A DNA stretch of 15,290 nucleotides. It comes from Burkholderiales bacterium. GTDB lineage: Bacteria > Pseudomonadota > Gammaproteobacteria > Burkholderiales > SG8-39. Positions 1-6,991 of the stretch are shown here, one piece after another (position 1 is the stretch's first letter; the number at the start of each line of letters is the position of its first letter). Where the stretch lies: assembly GCA_016649475.1 (NCBI GenBank), contig JAENXP010000008.1, positions 1 through 15,290 of the forward strand, given 5' to 3'. The notes beneath the pieces are model-generated. The model searched no databases and was not told the DNA's origin. It saw nothing but the letters and a program-made list of their open reading frames with translations. Position numbers and translations under genes: made by a program.

Positions 1-14
1 CAATTGATATCCCC

Positions 15-2378
15 ATGAAAGTCGGCCCGGAAACGATACGCGCCATCATCGACCGCCCCCGCAGCAAGTCCGAAATAAAAGGATTGTTATGGGGCCTGGG
101 TGAAACCGAGAAGGCGCAGGTGTTTTTCCTCATGGCCGATGCGGCGCGCCGCAGCGAGGCGGTCGCCGACATTGCCAACAGCGTTTCCGACAGTCTTTCG
201 CTCGATGTACTGTTCCCGCGGCTGATGGAGGTGATCAGCAGCACGCTGAACGCAGATCGCAGCTCCCTGTTTCTGCACGATGCCGAATCCGGGGAATTGT
301 ATTCGCGCGTGATGCAAGGCGGAGCCATCGGGGAGATCCGTTTTCCGAGCAATCTCGGGATCGCCGGCTCGGTATTCACCAGCGGAGAAGCGGAAATCAT
401 CACCTCGGACGCCTATGACAACAAGCGCTTCAATCAGGAGGTAGACCAGCGCACGGGTTATCGCACCAGGAACATCCTGTGTGTGCCGATTCGCAACAAG
501 TACCGGGAAGTCATCGGCGTTACCCAGGTATTGAACAAGCGCACCGGCGAATTTGACGTCGAGGATCAGCGGCTGCTCGAGGGGATGTCGCAGCAGGCCG
601 CCGCCGCGCTCGAAAACGCGCGCCTGTTCGAAAAAGTCGAGCGCCAGCAGCAGGAGGAGGCAATGCTGCTGGAAGTCGTCAGCTCGATCGCCTCCGAAAT
701 CCGACTCGGGCCGCTGCTCGCGAAAATCCTGGCGGCGGCGACACAACTTCTCGACTCCGACCGCGGCGCCCTGTTTTTGTGCGATCCCGGAAGGCATGAA
801 TTGTATTCGCAGGCTGCGGACGGCATCGACAGCGCGCAGATCCGCTTTCCCGCCGACGCCGGCATAGCGGGTGAATGCTTCACTTCGGGCAGCGTGATCA
901 ATATTCTGGACGCTTACGAAGACGCGCGCTTCAATCCGGAAATCGACCGGCGGACCGGCTATCGAACCCGCAGCATCCTGTGCATGCCCGTTGTCGCCAA
1001 AGGCGGGAGCGCGATCGGCGTAATGGAGATACTCAACCGCAAGGCTGGCGCATTCGGCATCGCGGACGAGCGCAGGCTGCGCGCTTTTTGCGCCGAAGCA
1101 GCCGTGTCGATACAAAATGCGCAGTTGTTCGAGGAAATCAACGCCGAGCGCAATTACAACGAATCGATCCTGCGCAGCATGAGCAATGCCGTGCTTACGC
1201 TGGATGCCGGCGGCGTTCTGCGCAAAGTCAACGAGTCCGCCGTGCGCATTTTGCGCCGCGCCGGGCCCGAACTCGTCGGACGCCGGCTCGAAGAGATATT
1301 TGTCGGCCGCAACGACTGGGTAGCAGAGAGCCTGAAAAAAGTGCGCTCAGCGGGCAAGACCGACCTCACCGTGGATACCGACCTCTTTGTCGATGGAGCG
1401 GACGCGGTCTCGATCGATCTCACCACCGTGCCGCTGGTGAGCCTGAAGGATGAGCCGATCGGTTACATGCTGATGATGGAGGACATAACGCGCGAGAAGC
1501 GCATGCGCAACACCCTGTCGCGCTACATGAGCAAAACGGTGATGGACCAGCTGCTCGAGAGCGGTGATACCGTGCTCGGCGGCGTCAATCGCGAGGTGAG
1601 CGTGCTGTTTTCCGATATCCGCGGGTTCACTTCCATCTCGGAGCGACTCGGCGCCCAGGAAACGGTGGCTTTGCTCAACGAGTACTTCACCGAAATGGTC
1701 GACATCGTTTTTTCCCGCCAGGGGGTGCTCGATAAATACATGGGCGACATGATAATGGCGGTATTCGGTGCGACGCTGCATAACGCGGACGACGCCAACA
1801 ACGCGGTCGAAGTCGGCAATAATATGATGGCCGGACTGCGCGTATTGAACAGCCGCCTTGCGGCGCGGGGCCAGGAGCCGATCCAGATCGGCGTCGGCAT
1901 CAGCACCGGCGAGGTGGTGGCCGGGAACATCGGCTCGCCGAAACGGCTGGAATTTACGGTAATCGGCAGCCGCGTTAACATAGCGCACCGGCTGGAGGAT
2001 GCGAACAAGTACTACGGCACTTCGGTCCTGATCTGCAACCAGACCTATCAGCGGATGAAGGACCGGTCGCAGGCGCGCGAGATCGACATGATCCGCGTGC
2101 GCGGCCTGGAAATGCCCTTGGCGGTGTACGAAGTGATCGGGCATCATACGGAAGACTCCTTTCCGCACCGGGAGACTGCTATGGAGGCGTTCAAGGAGGG
2201 ACTTTCCCGCTATCGACGGCGTGACTGGAAGGCTGCGGCGAGCTGCTTTCGCGAAGTGCTTGCGGCCAATCCCAAGGACGGTCCGTCGCAAATATACATG
2301 GAACGCTGCGAGATCTTTCGCGGCAAGCCGCCGGCTCCCGATTGGGACGGCGTGTGGACGGTGCACAGCAAATATTGA
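15..2378 (+). CDS. Tandem-GAF, PAS, class III adenylate (nucleotide) cyclase
   Basis: Probable cytosolic adenylate cyclase of 787 residues making cAMP from ATP. Domain order is GAF1 (about 60-203), GAF2 (about 225-372), PAS (about 380-493), class III cyclase (about 526-705), then a TPR-like tail. Metal-binding Asp534 (FSDIRGF) and Asp578 (KYMGD) are present. So are purine-specifying Lys574 and Thr648 and the transition-state pair Asn655/Arg659, so the active site looks complete and ATP-type. The two GAF domains are clear duplicates (FTSG, RFN, GYRTR and ILC blocks in both) and keep NKFDE-like elements. The layout resembles the cyanobacterial CyaB1/CyaB2 cyclases, whose GAF domains bind cyclic nucleotide; cAMP feedback here is an inference. 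No membrane segment is seen. The upstream frame stays open to the window edge and there is no obvious Shine-Dalgarno, so the start is tentative. The stop lies 1 nt before the next gene. Confidence 0.93.
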   Translation: MKVGPETIRAIIDRPRSKSEIKGLLWGLGETEKAQVFFLMADAARRSEAVADIANSVSDSLSLDVLFPRLMEVISSTLNADRSSLFLHDAESGELYSRVMQGGAIGEIRFPSNLGIAGSVFTSGEAEIITSDAYDNKRFNQEVDQRTGYRTRNILCVPIRNKYREVIGVTQVLNKRTGEFDVEDQRLLEGMSQQAAAALENARLFEKVERQQQEEAMLLEVVSSIASEIRLGPLLAKILAAATQLLDSDRGALFLCDPGRHELYSQAADGIDSAQIRFPADAGIAGECFTSGSVINILDAYEDARFNPEIDRRTGYRTRSILCMPVVAKGGSAIGVMEILNRKAGAFGIADERRLRAFCAEAAVSIQNAQLFEEINAERNYNESILRSMSNAVLTLDAGGVLRKVNESAVRILRRAGPELVGRRLEEIFVGRNDWVAESLKKVRSAGKTDLTVDTDLFVDGADAVSIDLTTVPLVSLKDEPIGYMLMMEDITREKRMRNTLSRYMSKTVMDQLLESGDTVLGGVNREVSVLFSDIRGFTSISERLGAQETVALLNEYFTEMVDIVFSRQGVLDKYMGDMIMAVFGATLHNADDANNAVEVGNNMMAGLRVLNSRLAARGQEPIQIGVGISTGEVVAGNIGSPKRLEFTVIGSRVNIAHRLEDANKYYGTSVLICNQTYQRMKDRSQAREIDMIRVRGLEMPLAVYEVIGHHTEDSFPHRETAMEAFKEGLSRYRRRDWKAAASCFREVLAANPKDGPSQIYMERCEIFRGKPPAPDWDGVWTVHSKY

Positions 2379-2379
2379 A

Positions 2380-3579
2380 ATGGATCTAAAGCAAATCCCC
2401 GTCGATGAACTGCAGCTCGGCATGTACGTGTCCAAGCTCGATCGGCCGTGGACGGAAACCCCGTTCATATTTCAGGGCTTTATTCTGCGCAGCCAAAAGC
2501 AGATCGACCTGATGAAGCAGTATTGCATTCACGTGTTCGTCGATCCGGAGAAGGAGGATCTGTCCGAGGTGGAAGAGAACGCCGGGGGCACTGCCGCCAG
2601 CATCCGCGGCACCACGGTCTACAAGGAAAGCGCCAGCCTGGACGTCGAGTTGCCGCGGGCGCGCGTTGCCATCGCGGAGACGACCGGCGTGCTCAGGCAG
2701 ATCAGCCGCGACGTGCAGGTCGGGCGCGTCGTCGACGGCCCCAAAGTGCGTCAGGCGGCGTCCGACATTACCGAAAGCGTGGTGCGCAACCCCGATGCGG
2801 CGACCCTGCTGGTGCAACTGCAGGAGAAGAGCGGCGAAGCCTTCAACCGGGCGGTCAATGTATCGGTGATGATGAGCATTTTCGGCCGCTTTCTGCAGTT
2901 GCCACGCGAGAACATCGAACAACTTGGTCTGCTCGGCTTGCTGCAGGACGCGGGCAAGCTCAAGCTGCCGACCGAGCTCCTCGAGAAGCAGGAAGCGCTC
3001 ACCGAGGATGAGGCGGCCTTGTACCAGACGCATGTGGACCACTCGGTCGAAATCCTGAGCAAGACAACCGGCCTGCCGAACGATCTGCCTGGGCTCGCGT
3101 CGCTGCACCACGAGCATTTCGACGGTTCCGGCTATCCCCGCGGCCTGCGTGGCGTGGCGATTGCACTCCCCGGCATGATTGCGGCGATCGTGGACGCCTT
3201 CGACATGCTGGTCGCGCCGCCTCCGCAGGGAAAACACATGTCGCCTTCGAACGCGCTAAACGTCATCTACAAGGGACGCGGCACCCAGTTCCAGCCCGCG
3301 CTGGTCGAGCAATTCATTCAGTGCGTCGGCGTCTACCCGGTCGGCAGCGCGGTCGAACTGAATACCGGAGAAGTCGGCATTGTGATCGCGCAGAATTCCT
3401 TGAGGCGCCTGCAACCGCGCGTAATGGTGGTCAAGGACGCAAAAGGGTACGAGAACCGGCCTTACAAGATGCTCGATCTGGCGAAAGAGCCCAAGGCCAC
3501 GCCGGACGAGATCTACCGAATCCGCCGCACGCTGGAATACGACGCCATCAAGGTCGACCCGCGGGAACTGTTCCTTTGA
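2380..3579 (+). CDS. DUF3391 / HD-GYP domain protein with degenerate metal site
   Basis: A 399-residue cytosolic protein with an N-terminal DUF3391-like segment (about 1-130; starts MDLKQIPVDELQLGMYVSKL) and an HD-GYP domain (about 140-300). HD-GYP proteins usually hydrolyse c-di-GMP at a two- or three-metal site. The GYP block is intact (HHEHFDGSGYP, His243/His244, 251-253), as are His218 and Asp272. The HD pair, however, reads Gln189-Asp190 (LLQDAGK where LLHDIGK is usual), and the upstream His reads Arg157 (FNRAVNV). Two metal ligands therefore seem lost, so catalysis is doubtful and a c-di-GMP-binding or protein-interaction role is more likely (inference). A C-terminal region of about 75 residues has beta-rich spacing like that in other DUF3391 HD-GYP proteins. 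The ATG is 1 nt after the cyclase stop, and the stop overlaps the next gene's TTG, implying translational coupling in one operon. Confidence 0.9.
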   Translation: MDLKQIPVDELQLGMYVSKLDRPWTETPFIFQGFILRSQKQIDLMKQYCIHVFVDPEKEDLSEVEENAGGTAASIRGTTVYKESASLDVELPRARVAIAETTGVLRQISRDVQVGRVVDGPKVRQAASDITESVVRNPDAATLLVQLQEKSGEAFNRAVNVSVMMSIFGRFLQLPRENIEQLGLLGLLQDAGKLKLPTELLEKQEALTEDEAALYQTHVDHSVEILSKTTGLPNDLPGLASLHHEHFDGSGYPRGLRGVAIALPGMIAAIVDAFDMLVAPPPQGKHMSPSNALNVIYKGRGTQFQPALVEQFIQCVGVYPVGSAVELNTGEVGIVIAQNSLRRLQPRVMVVKDAKGYENRPYKMLDLAKEPKATPDEIYRIRRTLEYDAIKVDPRELFL

Positions 3580-4877
3580 ACCCGATCGACCCGGCTGGGC
3601 CGGATGCGGGGTCGGCCGCGCCCTTGTCTGCAGCGGAAATGCCGTTTATCGACCGTTTGCGCCGCTGCGTCGGGGAGCGGCAGGCGGACGGGCAGAGCCT
3701 GGCTTTGCTGCTCGTCGATTGCGGGGTAATCGGCCGCATAGATCCTCTGTGGGGCTATCAGGTCGGCGATGCCGTCCGTACCCGGATTGCCGCCAGCTTG
3801 CGCACCGAGGCGCTGCGGCCGGACGATTTCATCGGTGAACTCGGGCGCGACGACCTGGCATGTGTACTTTCCGTGGTGGAGGGACCGCAGCTGGCACTGC
3901 TTGCGGCGGAGAAGACACTGCGCATCATGAACGCGCCCCTCTGGCTTGGGGAGGATGAGATTTATGCGTCGCCGTCGATCGGGATCGCCATTTTTCCGGC
4001 CAGCGCAGACGGCGCCGAGTCGCTGTTGTGGCAGGCCAGGAGCGCCTGCGCGACGGCCTCGGGCCTGAGCGGCCGCATCGCCTTTTACGACGACGAGCGC
4101 AATCACGGGACATCGCTGCTGGTCGGAGAAAGCCGGCTGCGTTCGGCAATTGCGGAAGACGCGCTGGAACTGGTATTTCAGCCCCAGTTCGACCTGCGTT
4201 TCGGGCAGATCATGGGCGTGGAGGCGATGTTGTGCTGGCGCGACGGTACACGCGGGCAGGCCTCGATGCGCGATGCGATCAAGGCCGCGGAGGCGGGCGG
4301 GCTGGTACCCAAGATGATCTCCTCGCTGCTTAACCGGGCGCTGCACAACTGCTCCGAATTCCGCCAGCGCGCAGGGCTGGATTTGCGCGTGGCCGTCAAA
4401 TTGCCCGCGCGCGCGTTGCTGCACCCCGAGCTTGCTGAACTTGTCGAGCGCGCCTTGCGCACCTGGTCATTGCGTCCAGGCAGACTGATGCTCGAGATCA
4501 GCGACCTCGCCACGCTGGAAGCGCATGCACAGGCGCAGGCGGAAATCCGGCGATTGCAGGAGATCGGGGTGAAACTGTCCATGGACGATGCGCACGCACC
4601 GCTATCGTCCCTGTTCCGGCTTGCGACCACGCCATTTCAGGAGTTGAAAATCGACCTGTCCGTCGTGCCCGACTGGACCACCCAGGCGCGCTCGGAGGCC
4701 GTGCTGCGATCGCTGATCGAACTGGCCCACCAGCTCAAACTCGACGTCGTCGCGACCGCGGTAGAAGACGAGGCAGCGGCAACCCGGCTGCTGGAACTGG
4801 GTTGCGATTTCATGCAGGCGGATTTCAAAGGGCCGCCTGTTACCACGGAAGAGTTCATCGCCCGCTACGCGAGCTGA
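3576..4877 (+). CDS. GGDEF-EAL protein, both domains degenerate
   Basis: A 433-residue cytosolic composite protein. The GGDEF domain (about 22-172) has GRDDL (90-94) in place of GGDEF, but keeps an RxxD inhibitory-site motif (Arg81 to Asp84) exactly five residues before it. The EAL domain (about 185-430) keeps Glu216 (VEAML), Glu307, Asp337-Asp338, Lys358 and Gln414. It has Lys275 where the metal-binding Asn is expected and Thr394 where the Glu of the AEGVE motif is expected; the spacing to Lys358 and Gln414 fits the family. Diguanylate cyclase activity is unlikely and phosphodiesterase activity doubtful, so a c-di-GMP effector role is inferred. The start chosen is TTG at 3576, which overlaps the previous stop (TTGA). 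ATG at 3639, just before the GGDEF fold, is a real alternative and would give 412 residues. The stop is followed directly by a hairpin and then a terminator. Confidence 0.9.
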   Translation: MNPIDPAGPDAGSAAPLSAAEMPFIDRLRRCVGERQADGQSLALLLVDCGVIGRIDPLWGYQVGDAVRTRIAASLRTEALRPDDFIGELGRDDLACVLSVVEGPQLALLAAEKTLRIMNAPLWLGEDEIYASPSIGIAIFPASADGAESLLWQARSACATASGLSGRIAFYDDERNHGTSLLVGESRLRSAIAEDALELVFQPQFDLRFGQIMGVEAMLCWRDGTRGQASMRDAIKAAEAGGLVPKMISSLLNRALHNCSEFRQRAGLDLRVAVKLPARALLHPELAELVERALRTWSLRPGRLMLEISDLATLEAHAQAQAEIRRLQEIGVKLSMDDAHAPLSSLFRLATTPFQELKIDLSVVPDWTTQARSEAVLRSLIELAHQLKLDVVATAVEDEAAATRLLELGCDFMQADFKGPPVTTEEFIARYAS

Positions 4878-4892
4878 CCTGCCCGCGGCAGG
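4878..4892 (+). other. Short perfect hairpin just after the GGDEF-EAL stop
   Basis: CCTGCC (4878-4883) and GGCAGG (4887-4892) form a 6-bp perfect stem with a 3-nt loop, starting at the first base after the stop codon. No T-run follows, so by itself it is not a convincing terminator. It may stabilise the 3' end of the transcript or slow the polymerase before the stronger terminator 27 nt downstream. Confidence 0.45.
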
Positions 4893-4918
4893 ATGCCGGG
4901 ATCAAGGCGGCAACAAAC

Positions 4919-4946
4919 GCGGGGAACGCCCTTTCCTCGCTTTTTG
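4919..4946 (+). terminator. Rho-independent terminator of the second-messenger operon
   Basis: GCGGGGA (4919-4925) pairs with TCCTCGC (4934-4940) in a 7-bp stem with one G-U pair and an 8-nt loop, followed by TTTTT (4941-4945). An AAAC just upstream lies opposite the T-run, so partial activity in the reverse direction is possible. It lies 42 nt after the GGDEF-EAL stop and separates that operon from the hydrogenase operon. Confidence 0.75.
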
Positions 4947-5020
4947 TGCGTACCTGAGCGTCGGAAGACAATATCGCCGCCCTGACCGCGCCGGCCGGTA
5001 CGCGCCTCCCACACTGTGTA

Positions 5021-5038
5021 CTTTGACCAATGTCAAAG
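5021..5038 (+). promoter_or_regulatory. FNR/CRP-superfamily operator upstream of hox genes
   Basis: CTTTGAC (5021-5027), CAAT, GTCAAAG (5032-5038) is a perfect palindrome with 7-bp arms. It contains TTGAC-N4-GTCAA, matching the FNR/ANR/FixK consensus TTGAY-N4-RTCAA. The centre is at 5029.5. A start site near 5070-5071 would put it near -41, the usual class II activator position. The half-site differs by one base from the CRP half-site TGTGA, so a CRP-like regulator cannot be excluded. It suggests activation of the hydrogenase at low oxygen (inference). Confidence 0.7.
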
Positions 5039-5057
5039 GTCGCGCGCGCGCAGCGCG

Positions 5058-5063
5058 TAACCT
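5058..5063 (+). promoter_or_regulatory. Candidate -10 element of the hox promoter
   Basis: TAACCT shares the key T, A and final T of TATAAT and is otherwise weak, as expected of an activator-dependent promoter. Its start lies 28.5 nt after the centre of the FNR-type palindrome, which predicts transcription from about 5070 and a 5' leader of about 17 nt before the ATG at 5088. There is no separate -35; the operator occupies that place. CTAATT, four bases downstream (5062-5067), is an alternative. Confidence 0.45.
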
Positions 5064-5087
5064 AATTGTCAATAGTTGAGGACTGCC

Positions 5088-5183
5088 ATGAATCCGGACA
5101 ATGCAGCACCAGGCAGGTGCATCGGTTGCGCGTTTGCATCCGCGCCCTCCTGCGCTCATCGCCGGGTGGCGAGACCAACATGA
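5088..5183 (+). CDS. Short Cys-containing leader ORF coupled to hoxF (unknown)
   Basis: A 31-residue ORF, not recognised as any family. It is the first ATG after the predicted hox promoter and has the best ribosome-binding site of the intergenic region: GAGGA at 5078-5082, 5 nt before the ATG. It contains Cys11, Cys14, Cys22 and His24 (RCIGC then SCAH), a metal-finger-like spacing CxxC-x7-C-x-H, plus several Arg residues. Its stop overlaps the hoxF start as ATGA, the geometry of translational coupling, while hoxF itself has only a weak Shine-Dalgarno (GGCGAG). It could be a coupling leader, a metal- or redox-sensing leader peptide, a small subunit, or chance. No signal peptide or membrane segment is visible. 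Its presence as an ORF is certain, but translation is an inference. Confidence 0.45.
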   Translation: MNPDNAAPGRCIGCAFASAPSCAHRRVARPT

Positions 5184-6991
5184 CACCGAGCCCGCACGGC
5201 GTTGCGCAGGAGGTTACCGCGGCGGTCACGCGCCATCGCGGCGATCCGCACTATCTCCTGCAAATGTTGCGTGAAATCCAGGAAGTTTGCGACTGGATTT
5301 CTCCGGAGGCAATAGACCGCCTGCAGGAAGCGCTGCACCTGCCGCGGACCAAGATCGAAGGCGTCGCCGGCTTTTATGCGTTTCTCTACACCCGGCCGCG
5401 CGGGCGTTACCGGATCCTGTTCAGCGACAACATCACCGATCGCATGCTGGGCAATCTGGAGTTGCTCGAATACATGTGCAAGCAGCTTTGGGTGGAGCGT
5501 GGCAAGACCTCGGAAGACGCGCTGGTGAGCATCGACACCACCTCGTGCACCGGCATGTGCGATCAGGGGCCGGCGATGCTGGTGAACAATTACGCGATCA
5601 CCCGCGTGACCAGGCAACGCGTGGACGAGATGTGCGAACTGATCCGGAACAAGGTCGCCCTCTCGGGCTGGCCGCGCGAATACTTCCGTGTCGAAGACCG
5701 GGTGCGGCGCAAGGATGTGCTGCTCGGCGATGGTTCGGCGCCGGGCGATGCGCTCGCGGCGGCACTGGCGCGCGGTGCGGACAGCCTGATGGACGAGATA
5801 AAGCTGTCGAATTTGCGCGGGCGCGGCGGCGCCGGCTTTGCCACCGGCCTCAAGTGGGAGGCCTGCCGCAATGCGCCGGGGGAGGCGCGCTATGTGGTGT
5901 GCAATGCGGACGAAGGCGAGCCCGGGACCTTCAAGGACCGTGTGCTGCTCTCCTCGCATGCCGACATGGTATTCGATGGCATGACGCTGTGCGCACTCGC
6001 CGTCGGCGCGGGAAAAGGCATGCTCTATCTGCGCGGGGAATACCGCTACCTGCTCGATCACCTCAATGCGGTGCTCGAGCGCAGGCGGCGCGCAAGGCTG
6101 CTCGGCGCCGGCATACTCGGGCGGCCCGGCTTCGACTTCGACATAGAGATTCACCTGGGCGCCGGCGCCTATATCTGCGGCGAGGAGTCGGCGCTGATCG
6201 AGTCGCTCGAAGGCAAGCGCGGCACGCCGCGCAACCGGCCGCCGTATCCTGTGACCCACGGTTACCTCGGTCAGCCGACCGTGGTGAACAATGTCGAAAC
6301 CTTCGCCGCGTGCTGTCTCGTCGCCCAGCGTGGCGGAGCGTGGTATGCGGGCTTCGGAACCGGCGCCTCGGCCGGCACCAAGATACTGAGCGTATCCGGC
6401 GATTGCGCCCGGCCGGGACTGTACGAGTACCCGTTCGGCGTGACAGTGAACGAGGTGCTGAGTGCCTGCGGCGCCATTGACGTGCAGGCGGTGCAGGTCA
6501 GCGGCCCGTCCGGCGTTTGCCTCGCCGCGGCTGAGTTCGGCCGCCGCATCGCTTTCGAGGACGTTCCGACCGCAGGCGCTTTCATGGTCTTCGACAACAG
6601 CCGCGACATGTTCGAGGTGGCGCGCAATTTCGTGCATTTCTTCGCCCATGAAAGCTGCGGCTTCTGCACGCCCTGCCGTGTCGGCACTTCGCTGCTGCGC
6701 AACCTCATGGACAAGCTCAAGAACGGACACGGCTCGCTCTACGATCTCGTCGAAATCAAGAAATTGAATCGCATCCTGCAGGCCATGAGCCATTGCGGGC
6801 TCGGCCACACCGCCTGCAATCCGGTGCTCGATACCATTGCCAAGTTCCGTCCCGCATATGAGCGGCGCCTGCAGCACAAGGAATTCAAGCCGGCGTTCGA
6901 TCTGGACTGGGCGCTGGAGCCGGCGAGGCAGATGACCGGGCGCGACGACGCCGGGGCGCACTTTTACGCAGGCTCCGGGGAGGGCGCATGA
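5180..6991 (+). CDS. hoxF: NAD-reducing [NiFe] hydrogenase, diaphorase subunit HoxF
   Basis: HoxF, 603 residues, a NuoE-NuoF fusion and the NAD+/FMN-binding subunit of the cytosolic bidirectional hydrogenase. It passes electrons between NAD(H) and the HoxU clusters. The NuoE-like part (about 15-165) keeps only the second Cys pair, Cys123 and Cys127 (SCTGMC). The first pair reads Ser82 and Asp87, so a [2Fe-2S] cluster there is doubtful. The NuoF part has the NADH/FMN loops RGRGGAGFATGLKW (213-226), CNADEGEPGTFKDR (241-254) and GAGAYICGEESALIE (327-341). It also has the [4Fe-4S] ligands Cys493, Cys496, Cys499 and Cys539. Length and layout match Cupriavidus HoxF (about 602 residues), supporting the ATG at 5180, although the frame is open back to a TTG at 5066. 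It overlaps the upstream short ORF and hoxU by ATGA. Confidence 0.96.
   Translation: MTPSPHGVAQEVTAAVTRHRGDPHYLLQMLREIQEVCDWISPEAIDRLQEALHLPRTKIEGVAGFYAFLYTRPRGRYRILFSDNITDRMLGNLELLEYMCKQLWVERGKTSEDALVSIDTTSCTGMCDQGPAMLVNNYAITRVTRQRVDEMCELIRNKVALSGWPREYFRVEDRVRRKDVLLGDGSAPGDALAAALARGADSLMDEIKLSNLRGRGGAGFATGLKWEACRNAPGEARYVVCNADEGEPGTFKDRVLLSSHADMVFDGMTLCALAVGAGKGMLYLRGEYRYLLDHLNAVLERRRRARLLGAGILGRPGFDFDIEIHLGAGAYICGEESALIESLEGKRGTPRNRPPYPVTHGYLGQPTVVNNVETFAACCLVAQRGGAWYAGFGTGASAGTKILSVSGDCARPGLYEYPFGVTVNEVLSACGAIDVQAVQVSGPSGVCLAAAEFGRRIAFEDVPTAGAFMVFDNSRDMFEVARNFVHFFAHESCGFCTPCRVGTSLLRNLMDKLKNGHGSLYDLVEIKKLNRILQAMSHCGLGHTACNPVLDTIAKFRPAYERRLQHKEFKPAFDLDWALEPARQMTGRDDAGAHFYAGSGEGA

Noticed and set aside
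87..1115. Long minus-strand open frames opposite the cyclase and the hox genes
   Set aside because: They mirror the GC-rich codon pattern of well-supported plus-strand genes and encode no recognisable domains.
5100..5130. Sigma-54 (-24/-12) promoter for hoxF
   Set aside because: Only a loose GG-N10-GC match is found, inside the short leader ORF, without the TGGCAC/TTGCA context.
5066..5179. HoxF extended upstream to a TTG at 5066
   Set aside because: No ribosome-binding site precedes it, it would lie upstream of the predicted transcript start, and 603 residues from the ATG at 5180 already match the HoxF length.
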